A DNA stretch of 7,798 bases from Bifidobacterium breve (GTDB lineage: Bacteria > Actinomycetota > Acidimicrobiia > Acidimicrobiales > Ilumatobacteraceae). Made by a program: the position numbers and the translations under genes. The stretch is from NCBI GenBank assembly GCA_943325425.2, contig CALPPJ020000049.1, positions 1 to 7,798 on the forward strand. The letters run 5' to 3'. The stretch's first letter is position 1. Each line of letters begins with the position of its first letter. Positions 1-6,785 of this stretch are shown piece after piece. The notes under the pieces were generated by a model that saw only the letters and a program-made list of their open reading frames with translations, was not told where the DNA came from and searched no databases.

Positions 1-96
1 ATGATCCCCCTGTGCTCAAGGCATCATCATGCCGCTCATGAAGGCGGATGGAAACTACAACTCGATCCCGAAACCCGAAGGTTAATAATCCGCTAG
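1..96 (+). CDS. C-terminal fragment of HNH endonuclease-like protein (DUF222/13E12 type)
   Basis: The reading frame is open from the first base to a TAG stop at 94-96, giving 31 residues. It contains LCSRHHHAAHEGGWKL, which matches the end of the HNH nuclease domain of actinobacterial DUF222/13E12 proteins (typically LCRRHHR..HEGGW), where the His residues belong to the beta-beta-alpha metal finger. The ATG at position 1 is very probably an internal Met, because the first HNH half and the DUF222 part would lie upstream of the window. The short tail after HEGGW (ending in DPETRRLIIR) looks like a normal C-terminus rather than a truncation. Such proteins are numerous in some actinobacteria and their biological role is poorly defined; a DNA-cutting role is only inferred from the fold. 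No link to the downstream operon is evident. Confidence 0.75.
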   Translation: MIPLCSRHHHAAHEGGWKLQLDPETRRLIIR

Positions 97-153
97 TTGA
101 GTTGGTGTGGTGTCGGAGTCGTTGGGATGCGCAGCCGGTCGGGGGAGACGAAC

Positions 154-221
154 GTTGACTGAGCCCACACCAGATGCTTGATTCAAAACTGGGGGTGTGT
201 GGGCGACGTCAGTGAGTCAAC
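154..221 (+). other. Bipartite stem-loop, possible structured RNA element
   Basis: Two nested inverted repeats share one axis. GTTGACT (154-160) pairs with AGTCAAC (215-221), and inside it GCCCACAC (163-170) pairs with GTGTGGGC (197-204). An alternative upper helix adds CCAG (170-173) with CTGG (189-192). The two helices are separated by an asymmetric internal loop of 2 and 10 nt. Nested pairing of this kind is compatible with a folded RNA, but there is no second copy in the window to test covariation, and I do not recognise a known riboswitch class. Confidence 0.35.
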
Positions 222-281
222 CACGAGCCAGCGACGAGCGTCCCAACAAACCGACCGAAACTGGTGGAGAAACCAGCAACA

Positions 282-332
282 GATTCTGGTGCAGAATCGT
301 TGCGTATTTCGCAAAGATTCTGCACCAGAATC
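282..332. repeat. Palindromic repeat, copy 1 (operon 5' flank)
   Basis: GATTCTGGTGCAGAATC (282-298) and GATTCTGCACCAGAATC (316-332) are perfect 17-bp inverted repeats. Within the 17-nt loop, TTGCG (300-304) and CGCAA (310-314) pair again around TATTT, so almost the whole 51 bp folds into one hairpin. Each arm is itself a palindrome (GATTCTG, a 3-nt centre GTG or CAC, CAGAATC), so the two arms are also near-identical direct repeats. A closely related copy lies at 6786-6842. No T run follows on either strand, so it is not a classical intrinsic terminator. It may be a dispersed extragenic palindrome (REP-like) or a protein binding site. Confidence 0.85.
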
Positions 333-367
333 ACAACGACAGCCCCAGTTATTTACCGAGAGTAACT

Positions 368-412
368 TGGCGGTCACGCTGGGACTTTGGTCCCTGTTGA
401 CTGCCAGTTTTT
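368..412 (+). terminator. Terminator-like hairpin in the operon leader
   Basis: TGGCGGTCA (368-376) pairs with TGACTGCCA (398-406), nine pairs with one G-U wobble. A second helix inside it, GGGAC (381-385) with GTCCC (390-394), has the loop TTTG. The outer helix is followed after one base by TTTTT (408-412), the layout of a Rho-independent terminator reading on the plus strand. It lies 66 nt before the start codon of the oxygenase gene, so it would end a transcript coming from the left or attenuate a long operon leader. The internal loop (CGCT against TGT) and the short T run make strong termination uncertain. Confidence 0.5.
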
Positions 413-478
413 GCTTCCAATCTTGAGACATCGCCACGCGCATTCATCCAGCGTTCGTGGCCAGTTGAAGGAGCGAGC

Positions 479-2038
479 ATGACCGAGACATTGAACGGCA
501 CCCATAGATCTCGAGGCGCGACCTATCAAGAAATTCTTGATCACGACAGCCACCCCGTTCGCCCCATCTTGAGGGTTGATTCTCCGATGGAACCAGGCCC
601 GACTCTCGTTCCGGTTGAACGGTACTTTTCACAAGAATTCCACGACCTTGAAGTTGAGAAAGTCTGGAAGCGTGTTTGGCAGATGGCCTGCCACGAAGAT
701 GACATTCCCGATGTTGGCGATTACTTGGTCTACGACATTGCGCATTTGTCATTCATCGTTTTACGGAACGGACCCGACTCTTTCAAAGCGTTTCATAATG
801 CCTGTCTTCACCGCGGCAAGTTGTTGCGTGAAGAAAACGGCAAGTGGGCGCGCGAACTTCGATGCTCATTTCATGGCTGGAGTTGGAACCTTGATGGTTC
901 GCTCAAAGAAATTCCGTGCAAATGGGATTTTCAATATCCGCAAGCCGACGATGCTTGTCTGTCACTTCCTGAAGTCAAAGTCGGACGCTGGGGCGGATTC
1001 ATTTTTATTAACCCCGATACTGCAGCCGAACCACTCGAAGATTTCATCGGCAACTTATCTGATCACTTCACATTGCTTCCCTACGAAAAGCGTTACAAGT
1101 CTGCACACGTCGCCAAGATTTTACGATGCAACTGGAAGGTCGCTCAAGAAGCTTTCTCCGAGGCCTACCACGTCATAGCAACGCACCCTCAAATCCTCGG
1201 TGGCATCGGTGACAGCAACACGAAGTACGACGTCTTCGGCAACTATTCGCGAGCGATCTCTCCGCAAGGATTTGCGAGTCCACACCTACAAGGTATGCCC
1301 GAGTTTCCATCGGTTGAAGGCGTTGGTTTGTACACCAAACTTCGTCATCCATTGAGCGGCGCGATCTATGAGCGACATGAAGATGGTTACGTTCATGTCA
1401 CCGCCGTCGATGGACGTGCTGGTCGCTTCACCGATGGTGGTCATCGTGTTGACGGCACACTTGGCCAAGTTGATCCCAACATGTGCGATTGGATCGGCGG
1501 CAAACAACTTCCCGATTACGAAAACGCACCATTGCCACCATGGTTGAACGGCGATGTCCCCGAGTACTCGGTATTACGAAAGATGGTGGGCGACCTTGGC
1601 CGTCAACGCTTACGACCATTCATCGGCGATGACGTTGAGCAAGTGAGTGACGCCGAATTTACTGATTCGATTTATCTCACACTCTTCCCCAACATGCATC
1701 CGTGGGGTTCGTTTAACCAGATCGTCTATCGCTTCCGCCCGTATGGCGATGATCCCAACATGTGCATTCATGAATGCATGTTCTTCTCCCCTCGCCCACC
1801 TACCAAAGAGCAGCCGGCCACTGCACCCGTTCATTGGCTCGGTATTGACGACGATTGGACCGACGCTCCCGAACTTGGCATGTTGGCCAAAGTGTTTAAT
1901 CAAGACGTTCACAACATGCCCTTCGTGCAAGCAGGACTGAAAACGATGAAGCAGCCGTACGTAATGTTTGGTGAGTACGGAGAATCAAAGATTCGCCATT
2001 TCCACAAACTGTTACAGCAGTGGATTGACAAGCCGTAG
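479..2038 (+). CDS. Rieske non-haem iron aromatic ring-hydroxylating oxygenase, alpha subunit
   Basis: This 519-residue protein is predicted to be the cytoplasmic terminal oxygenase of a Rieske system, inserting O2-derived hydroxyl groups into a ring or hydrophobic substrate. The Rieske [2Fe-2S] motif is complete: C109, H111, C129, H132 (CxH, 17 residues, CxxH), followed by GWSW. The mononuclear iron site is visible in NWK..EAFSEAYHVIATH, with H231 and H236 as ligands; E228 takes the place of the Asp that usually bridges to the Rieske cluster, and D476 (FNQDVHN) is a candidate third ligand. It is longer than the common 430-460 residues, mainly through extra sequence around residues 240-370. 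The start is supported by GAAGGAG five bases upstream. It is the first gene of the block and the next gene follows after 77 bp. No beta subunit, ferredoxin or reductase gene is present, so electrons must come from elsewhere. The fold is certain; the substrate, and mono- versus dioxygenation, are unknown. Confidence 0.92.
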   Translation: MTETLNGTHRSRGATYQEILDHDSHPVRPILRVDSPMEPGPTLVPVERYFSQEFHDLEVEKVWKRVWQMACHEDDIPDVGDYLVYDIAHLSFIVLRNGPDSFKAFHNACLHRGKLLREENGKWARELRCSFHGWSWNLDGSLKEIPCKWDFQYPQADDACLSLPEVKVGRWGGFIFINPDTAAEPLEDFIGNLSDHFTLLPYEKRYKSAHVAKILRCNWKVAQEAFSEAYHVIATHPQILGGIGDSNTKYDVFGNYSRAISPQGFASPHLQGMPEFPSVEGVGLYTKLRHPLSGAIYERHEDGYVHVTAVDGRAGRFTDGGHRVDGTLGQVDPNMCDWIGGKQLPDYENAPLPPWLNGDVPEYSVLRKMVGDLGRQRLRPFIGDDVEQVSDAEFTDSIYLTLFPNMHPWGSFNQIVYRFRPYGDDPNMCIHECMFFSPRPPTKEQPATAPVHWLGIDDDWTDAPELGMLAKVFNQDVHNMPFVQAGLKTMKQPYVMFGEYGESKIRHFHKLLQQWIDKP

Positions 2039-2115
2039 ATTTCGCAAGACATACAAGTAACAAACCACTAATTAACCAAACAACTCACCAAGAAATTGAG
2101 CACCCGGAGAACAAC

Positions 2116-3363
2116 ATGAGCATCGCCGAACCCATTGCACTCAATGACGCGAAGAAATACGGCAAGACACCACTTGACCGAGTGAAGACTCTCACTGAAG
2201 TGATTCGTGCCGGTGGTGACAAGGCCCAAGAGTTACGCCATGTTCCAAAAGAAACTATCGATGCGCTCATTGATGCCGGACTTTTTCGTTTCACACTTCC
2301 CACCGAAGTCGGCGGTGAAAATGCATCAGTTCGCGAAACCATTGAAGTGCTAGAAGCAATTTCGGCCATTGATGCATCGGTCGGTTGGAACGTCATGCTT
2401 GGCTCAGAAATCAACGCCATGGCCGTTGGCGGAATGGATCCCGAACTCACCAAAGAGGTCTACATCGACAATCCACGTGTTGTGATGTGTGGTGGCGGAG
2501 GACCAGGCTCGGCTTTTGGTCGTGCAGTTGCCCAATCTGACGGAAGCTTCAAGGTGTGGGGTCAATCAACTTTCATTAGTGGATGCCACAACTCTGAGTG
2601 GTGCTTCATGCCCGCCCCAATCTTCGATGGCGATCAAATTCGTCTCGTCAACGGAGCACCCGTTGTACGCACATGGTTTTTACATCGCAGTCAATGGGAC
2701 ATCGTTGACACATGGGATATGGCTGGTCTTCGCGGCTCAGGTAGTCATGATGTGAAAGCCGATGGTGCACATGTTCCGGCACGTTTCGCCAATGTTCAAC
2801 TCACCGAGTTTCCGGCACGCTACCCCAACCCCGTGTACCGCATTCCTGTTCCGTTGCGACTCGCGTACAACAAGGCGGCGATCGGCACTGGTATTGCTCG
2901 AGGCGCACTTGATGCATTCATTGAATTGGCGAATCAAAAGAAACCGTTGCTGTCCGCGAGCCTGATGAAAGATAAGCCTGGTGTGCACATGATGGTCGGC
3001 GAAAACGAAGCCAAACTTCGCGCTGCTCGCGCCTACATGTTTGCGGCCATGGATCGCGTTGAATACGAACTCAACAACGGATACGACCTCCCTTCGGCTG
3101 AAGCGACACAAGATGCGCGTTTGGCATGCGTCTACGCCGCCGACACATCGCGCCATATCGTCGACGAAGTACACACTATGGCTGGCACGAGTGCTTTGCG
3201 TATGGACAGTCCACTTGAGCGCAAGCTTCGAGACTCGCATGGCGCGGCCTCACACCGTTGGGTCTCACGCCCGTTATACGGAGACATTGGCCGTATCTTT
3301 TTGGGCGATGAGCCAGTGGGAGAATTTGCAGGCGGTAGTGCTGGACCTGTTCTTGGCGGCTAG
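2116..3363 (+). CDS. Acyl-CoA dehydrogenase-fold flavin monooxygenase (HsaA/HpaH-type)
   Basis: This 415-residue protein has the acyl-CoA dehydrogenase fold, but its landmarks match the oxygenase component of two-component flavin monooxygenases (Acyl-CoA_dh_2 C-terminal type, as in HsaA of steroid degradation) better than true dehydrogenases. These are an N-terminal helical part (about 20-110), SVGWN near 88-92, ISGCHNSEW (154-162), the beta-domain motif GLRGSGSHDV (204-213), and a C-terminal helical domain with RDSHGAASH (372-380), which resembles the His-rich RDAH segment of HsaA. Relatives use reduced flavin from a separate reductase to hydroxylate phenols or similar rings; no reductase gene is in the window. 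GGAGA at 2106-2110 supports the start. The gene is co-oriented with the oxygenase before it and the sulfatase after it, so consecutive hydroxylations in one pathway are plausible. An acyl-CoA dehydrogenase role is the less likely alternative. Confidence 0.82.
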   Translation: MSIAEPIALNDAKKYGKTPLDRVKTLTEVIRAGGDKAQELRHVPKETIDALIDAGLFRFTLPTEVGGENASVRETIEVLEAISAIDASVGWNVMLGSEINAMAVGGMDPELTKEVYIDNPRVVMCGGGGPGSAFGRAVAQSDGSFKVWGQSTFISGCHNSEWCFMPAPIFDGDQIRLVNGAPVVRTWFLHRSQWDIVDTWDMAGLRGSGSHDVKADGAHVPARFANVQLTEFPARYPNPVYRIPVPLRLAYNKAAIGTGIARGALDAFIELANQKKPLLSASLMKDKPGVHMMVGENEAKLRAARAYMFAAMDRVEYELNNGYDLPSAEATQDARLACVYAADTSRHIVDEVHTMAGTSALRMDSPLERKLRDSHGAASHRWVSRPLYGDIGRIFLGDEPVGEFAGGSAGPVLGG

Positions 3364-3400
3364 TCGCACTGATTTTTCTTGGAGGCGTTTGACTGAAGAG

Positions 3401-3423
3401 TAGGGTATTTGTATCCCTAGGAG
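3401..3423 (+). promoter_or_regulatory. Small hairpin overlapping the alkylsulfatase ribosome binding site
   Basis: TAGGG (3401-3405) pairs with CCCTA (3415-3419), possibly extended by TA/TA around a TTTG loop with one bulged T. The ribosome binding site AGGAG (3419-3423) begins at the last base of the hairpin, six bases before the ATG at 3430. Folding could lower access to the site. The helix is short and the effect is only inferred. Confidence 0.3.
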
Positions 3424-3429
3424 AGCCCA

Positions 3430-5340
3430 ATGAGTACCCCCGATTACAGTTCCAAGCCAGCTTCTGAGCACACGCGTGCGCTTCACGCTTCGGCTGCCAG
3501 TCCCCTAGATCCCGAAGACTTCACCCGTGCTCAACGCGGTTTCATCGCCTCACTTGAGGACACCAAAATCACCGACGCCCTCGGACGCACTGCTGGTGAT
3601 ATTGGTCGTTACGACTTTTTACAAGGCGACGCTCCCGACACCGTGCATCCCAATTTGTGGCGTCACGCCAAACTCAATGTCAATCACGGACTCTTCGAAG
3701 TCACCGAAGGCGTGTGGCAGGTTCGCGGTTACGACATTTCGAATATCACGTTCATCAAGAGCAACACCGGCTGGATTGTTGTTGATCCGCTCACCGTTGA
3801 AGCCACCGCTAGGGCTAGCTACGAACTCATCACCAAACATCTTGGCCATCGTCCAGTTGTTGCAGTGATTTATACGCACTCACACGGCGACCACTTCGGT
3901 GGAGTTCTTGGCGTGACATCACAGGCCGAAGTCGATGCCGGGAGATGTCAGGTCATCGCACCAGTTGGTTTCTTGCACGAAGTCGTTGGCGAAAATGTGA
4001 TTGCAGGCCCAGCAATGGGCCGTCGCGCTCTCTATCAATTCGGACCATTGCTTCCACCTGGACCACGCGGTCATGTTGACTGCGGACTCGGTAACTCAAT
4101 ACCCATTGGTCCGAACACGCTGATTGCTCCAAATCGAGACATCACCTTTACAGGCGAAGAGATGGTGATTGACGGCGTGCGAGTTGTCTATCAACTCACA
4201 CCCGAAACCGAAGCTCCCGCCGAGATGAACTTCTTCTTCCCCGACTTTGACGCGTTGTGCATGGCCGAAAACTGTTCACACACCATGCATAACCTGATCC
4301 CAATTCGTGGTGCGCTCGTACGCAACTCATTGCGTTGGTCAAAGTACATCAACGAAGCCATTGAATTGTTCGGCGCAAAAACCAAAGTGTTGTTCACATC
4401 GCACAACTGGCCGCGCTGGGGTCATGACGACGCCGTTGAATTTCTAGGACTGCAACGCGACTTGTACAAGTGGATGCATGACCAAACGATGCGTCTTGCC
4501 AACCAGGGTCTGGTCCCTACTGAAATCGCGAGCACTCTCAAGTTGCCCGATGATTTCTTGGCGCAAGAACATACTCATGGTTATTACGGCGATCTCGTTC
4601 ATAACAGCAAGGCTGTCTATCAGCGTTATCTCAGTTGGTATGACGGCAACCCAGCAAACCTCAATAAGTTGCCACCAGTTGAAGTTGGTCAACGGTATGT
4701 TGCGCTAGCCGGGGGTGCTGACAAGGTGATTGCTGCAGGGCGCGAGGCTCTAGCCAGTGGCGACTATCGCTGGGGTGCCGAATTGGTCAATCATTTAGTG
4801 TTTGCCGATCCAACCAATACTGAGGCCCGTGCACTGCAGGCCGATCTTCTTGAACAGCTCGGATATCAAAGCGAATCATCGACATTTCGCAACGCGTACT
4901 TGATGGGTGCTCAAGAACTACGGCATGGCACGCCCAATTTGCCCGCCAGCCCAGCTCGAGCTCGCGGCATTTTGGTTGCGATGACTGTTGAACAAATCTT
5001 TGACACGATTTCAGTGCGCCTCAACAGCGAAGCAGTTGGTGGATTGTCACTCAAGCTCAACTGGACATTCCCCGACATGGCCGGAACTTCTGACGAGAAG
5101 TGGGTGTTGGCCTTATCGCATCGGACGCTCTATGGCGTGCAAGGTCGACACGATTCTGAAGCAGTTGCGTCAATCAGCATTAATCGTTCGTTACTGATTG
5201 ACATTTTGACGCAGCAAACAACGTTCGTTGATCAAATCACTGCGGGCAACATTGTTCTTGAAGGAGACGGCGCGGCCCTGCTCAACATCTTTGGCAATAT
5301 CGATACCAATGCCCCCGGATTCGCCATCGTCGAACCATAA
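3430..5340 (+). CDS. SdsA1-type alkylsulfatase (metallo-beta-lactamase fold)
   Basis: This 636-residue enzyme should hydrolyse alkyl sulfate esters to alcohol plus sulfate with a two-zinc centre. Metal ligands are visible: H150, H152, D154 and H155 in THSHGDHFGG, E261 in ETEAPAEMNFFF, E280 in CMAENCSH, and H325 in FTSHNWPRWG. Domains in order are the metallo-beta-lactamase core (about 75-340), a helical dimerisation domain (about 340-505, with YYGDLVHNSKAVYQRYLSWY), and an SCP2-like C-terminal domain (about 510-636) that holds hydrophobic substrate in SdsA1. From memory, the SdsA1 ligands are H169, H171, D173, H174, E280, E299 and H344, a constant offset of 19, so the core aligns without gaps and the difference lies at the N-terminus. 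No signal peptide is visible (MSTPDYSSKPASEHTRALHA), suggesting a cytoplasmic enzyme. AGGAG at 3419-3423 supports the start. Retaining versus inverting chemistry and the chain preference cannot be decided. Confidence 0.93.
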   Translation: MSTPDYSSKPASEHTRALHASAASPLDPEDFTRAQRGFIASLEDTKITDALGRTAGDIGRYDFLQGDAPDTVHPNLWRHAKLNVNHGLFEVTEGVWQVRGYDISNITFIKSNTGWIVVDPLTVEATARASYELITKHLGHRPVVAVIYTHSHGDHFGGVLGVTSQAEVDAGRCQVIAPVGFLHEVVGENVIAGPAMGRRALYQFGPLLPPGPRGHVDCGLGNSIPIGPNTLIAPNRDITFTGEEMVIDGVRVVYQLTPETEAPAEMNFFFPDFDALCMAENCSHTMHNLIPIRGALVRNSLRWSKYINEAIELFGAKTKVLFTSHNWPRWGHDDAVEFLGLQRDLYKWMHDQTMRLANQGLVPTEIASTLKLPDDFLAQEHTHGYYGDLVHNSKAVYQRYLSWYDGNPANLNKLPPVEVGQRYVALAGGADKVIAAGREALASGDYRWGAELVNHLVFADPTNTEARALQADLLEQLGYQSESSTFRNAYLMGAQELRHGTPNLPASPARARGILVAMTVEQIFDTISVRLNSEAVGGLSLKLNWTFPDMAGTSDEKWVLALSHRTLYGVQGRHDSEAVASISINRSLLIDILTQQTTFVDQITAGNIVLEGDGAALLNIFGNIDTNAPGFAIVEP

Positions 5341-5341
5341 A

Positions 5342-5400
5342 CCCTTGTGATTCTGGTGTCGTTTTAGTTGGTAATACCCATAAAAAAGACACCAGTTTCA
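5342..5400 (+). terminator. Hairpin between alkylsulfatase and aldehyde dehydrogenase genes
   Basis: CTGGTGTC (5353-5360) pairs perfectly with GACACCAG (5388-5395), and TTTTA (5362-5366) can pair with TAAAA (5381-5385) inside. It starts 12 bases after the stop codon. The preceding block CCCTTGT..TTCTGGTG (5342-5358) matches 15 of 17 bases of the block after the aldehyde dehydrogenase stop (6782-6798), so this looks like a diverged member of the palindrome family. Only a short T run follows, so it may trim or pause transcription rather than end it. Confidence 0.45.
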
Positions 5401-5417
5401 CGATTGAATAGGTGATT

Positions 5418-6779
5418 ATGTCGACATATTCCGCAGATCTTCGCGCCACCTACAACTCGGGCCACACTCGCCCACTCGCCTGGCGCAAACACCAGCTTGA
5501 GCAAATGATCAAGATGCTCGACGAGAACGAGGCTGAATTCTTGGCTGCTCTCAAAACCGACCTTGGCAAGCCAACTGTTGAAGGCTTCATCACCGACATC
5601 GCGTTCATTACCGGCGAAATCAAGTTGATGCTCAAGAACCTCAAGAAGTGGAATCAGCCCCAACGCGTTCCGACCCCGCTCGTCACCATGCCGGCAAAAT
5701 CACAACTCATTCCCGAGCCGCTTGGTGTTGTGTTGGTGATTGCTCCTTGGAACTACCCCATTCAGTTATTGCTCGTTCCGGCCGCTGGTGCAATCGCTGC
5801 TGGCAATGCCGTGGTCATGAAGCCATCCGAAGTTTCGGCAGCAACATCAACTGTTCTCGCACGACTCGTGCCGAAGTATCTCGACCAGAAGGCCATCACT
5901 CTTGTTGAAGGCGGAGTGCCCGAAACAACTGCATTGCTCGCTGAGCATTTTGATCACATCTTCTACACCGGCAACGGAACCGTTGGTCGCATCGTTATGG
6001 CGGCCGCTGCCAACAACCTCACCCCTGTCACACTTGAACTTGGCGGAAAAAGCCCTGTCATTATTGATGAATCAGCCAATATCCATGTCACTGCTCGCCG
6101 CATCGCTTGGGGCAAGTGGCTCAACGCTGGTCAGACCTGCGTTGCTCCCGACTACATCTTGGTCAACGAAAAAGTTCGTCAACCATTCTTGGATGAACTC
6201 GGCAAGGCGATCACTGATTTCTTCGGAGCCGATCCGCAATCAAGCGAAAGTTACGGCCGTATCGTTTCACCGCGCCACTTTGATCGCTTGAAGTCACTCA
6301 TGACCGGTGGAAAAGTAATTATCGGGGGCGAGACCAATGCTGAGAGTCGTTATGTTGCACCGACAGTGCTGGCCGATGTTGATATGAATTCGGCGTTGAT
6401 GAACGAAGAGATCTTCGGACCGTTGTTGCCCGTTCTTTCGATCAACTCCACCAAGCAGGCTATTGAGTTCATCACGGCTCGCCCTCACCCATTGGCACTG
6501 TATGTCTTTGCCGAGAACAAGTCGGTCGTCAAAGAAGTGTTGGCCAAGACCACTGCCGGTGGTGTCACGGTGAATGGAACCTTGATGCACCTCACCAGCC
6601 CGCATTTGCCATTTGGCGGTATCGGCGAAAGCGGCATGGGTGGATATCACGGAAAGTCCGGTGTGCGCTTGTTCCAGCACATGAAGCCCGTCTTAAGCCG
6701 AGGAACCAAACTTGATCCTTCACTGGCCTACCCGCCATACACCGACAAGAAGGCCAAGCTCTTCCGCAAACTCCTCTAG
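5418..6779 (+). CDS. Class 3-type NAD(P)-dependent aldehyde dehydrogenase
   Basis: This 453-residue enzyme oxidises an aldehyde to a carboxylic acid with NAD(P)+. The Rossmann and catalytic landmarks are all there: APWNYP (109-114, oxyanion residue N112), KPSE (135-138), YTGNGTVG (183-190), the general base E207 in LELGGKSP, the nucleophile C241 in GQTCVAPDY, EEIFGP (330-335) and PFGGIGESGMG (398-408). The last motif, the roughly 450-residue length and the basic C-terminal tail are typical of ALDH3/coniferyl or fatty aldehyde dehydrogenases; no membrane anchor is visible. A GTG at 5412 is in frame, but it has no Shine-Dalgarno sequence, whereas the ATG at 5418 has AGG at 5410-5412, so I chose the ATG. 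The site is weak, which hints at modest translation. As last gene of the block it fits oxidation of an aldehyde formed from the alcohol released by the sulfatase; the alcohol dehydrogenase is not in the window. Confidence 0.93.
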   Translation: MSTYSADLRATYNSGHTRPLAWRKHQLEQMIKMLDENEAEFLAALKTDLGKPTVEGFITDIAFITGEIKLMLKNLKKWNQPQRVPTPLVTMPAKSQLIPEPLGVVLVIAPWNYPIQLLLVPAAGAIAAGNAVVMKPSEVSAATSTVLARLVPKYLDQKAITLVEGGVPETTALLAEHFDHIFYTGNGTVGRIVMAAAANNLTPVTLELGGKSPVIIDESANIHVTARRIAWGKWLNAGQTCVAPDYILVNEKVRQPFLDELGKAITDFFGADPQSSESYGRIVSPRHFDRLKSLMTGGKVIIGGETNAESRYVAPTVLADVDMNSALMNEEIFGPLLPVLSINSTKQAIEFITARPHPLALYVFAENKSVVKEVLAKTTAGGVTVNGTLMHLTSPHLPFGGIGESGMGGYHGKSGVRLFQHMKPVLSRGTKLDPSLAYPPYTDKKAKLFRKLL

Positions 6780-6785
6780 TCCCCT

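Larger units (their letters stand above)
97..478. other. 382-bp gene-free region with successive hairpins
   Basis: I see no convincing gene here; the reading frames that cross it are short, overlap each other on both strands, and have no family resemblance. It contains a bipartite stem-loop (154-221), a small hairpin CTGGT/ACCAG (261-265 with 272-276, loop GGAGAA), a large palindrome (282-332) and a terminator-like hairpin (368-412). A promoter for the operon should lie here, but no strong match is visible. TTGACT occurs at 155-160 and at 397-402 without a good -10 box at normal spacing. The ribosome binding site of the next gene, GAAGGAG, is at 467-473. The region could be an untranslated leader, a small RNA gene ending near 412, or simply spacer with repeats. 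Confidence 0.6.

Noticed and set aside
1..3. ATG at the first base as a gene start
   Set aside because: The HNH motif follows immediately, so the frame is the end of a longer gene and this Met is internal.
103..172. Inverted repeat TGGTGTGG/CCACACCA across 54 nt as a terminator of the HNH gene
   Set aside because: The loop is too long, there is no T run, and the right arm pairs better within 154-221.
282..332. CRISPR repeat or phage attachment site
   Set aside because: There are no regularly spaced copies with unique spacers, no integrase gene and no tRNA; the two copies are about 6.5 kb apart.
178..443. Overlapping short reading frames on both strands in the leader
   Set aside because: They run through the palindrome and the terminator-like hairpin, have no ribosome binding sites, and their compositions are unlike proteins.
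2737..3240. Long antisense frame (167 codons) inside the monooxygenase gene
   Set aside because: It is fully covered by a gene with clear family motifs, and it has no recognisable motif itself; it is a shadow of codon bias.
3389..3417. Internal promoter TTGACT ... TATCCC before the alkylsulfatase
   Set aside because: The spacing is right but the -10 box matches only half of the consensus and overlaps the hairpin; not enough to call.
5412..5414. GTG as the aldehyde dehydrogenase start
   Set aside because: There is no Shine-Dalgarno sequence before it, and it overlaps the AGG that best serves the ATG six bases downstream.
6294..6680. Antisense frame (128 codons) inside the aldehyde dehydrogenase gene
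   Set aside because: It overlaps the most conserved ALDH motifs on the other strand and shows no domain.
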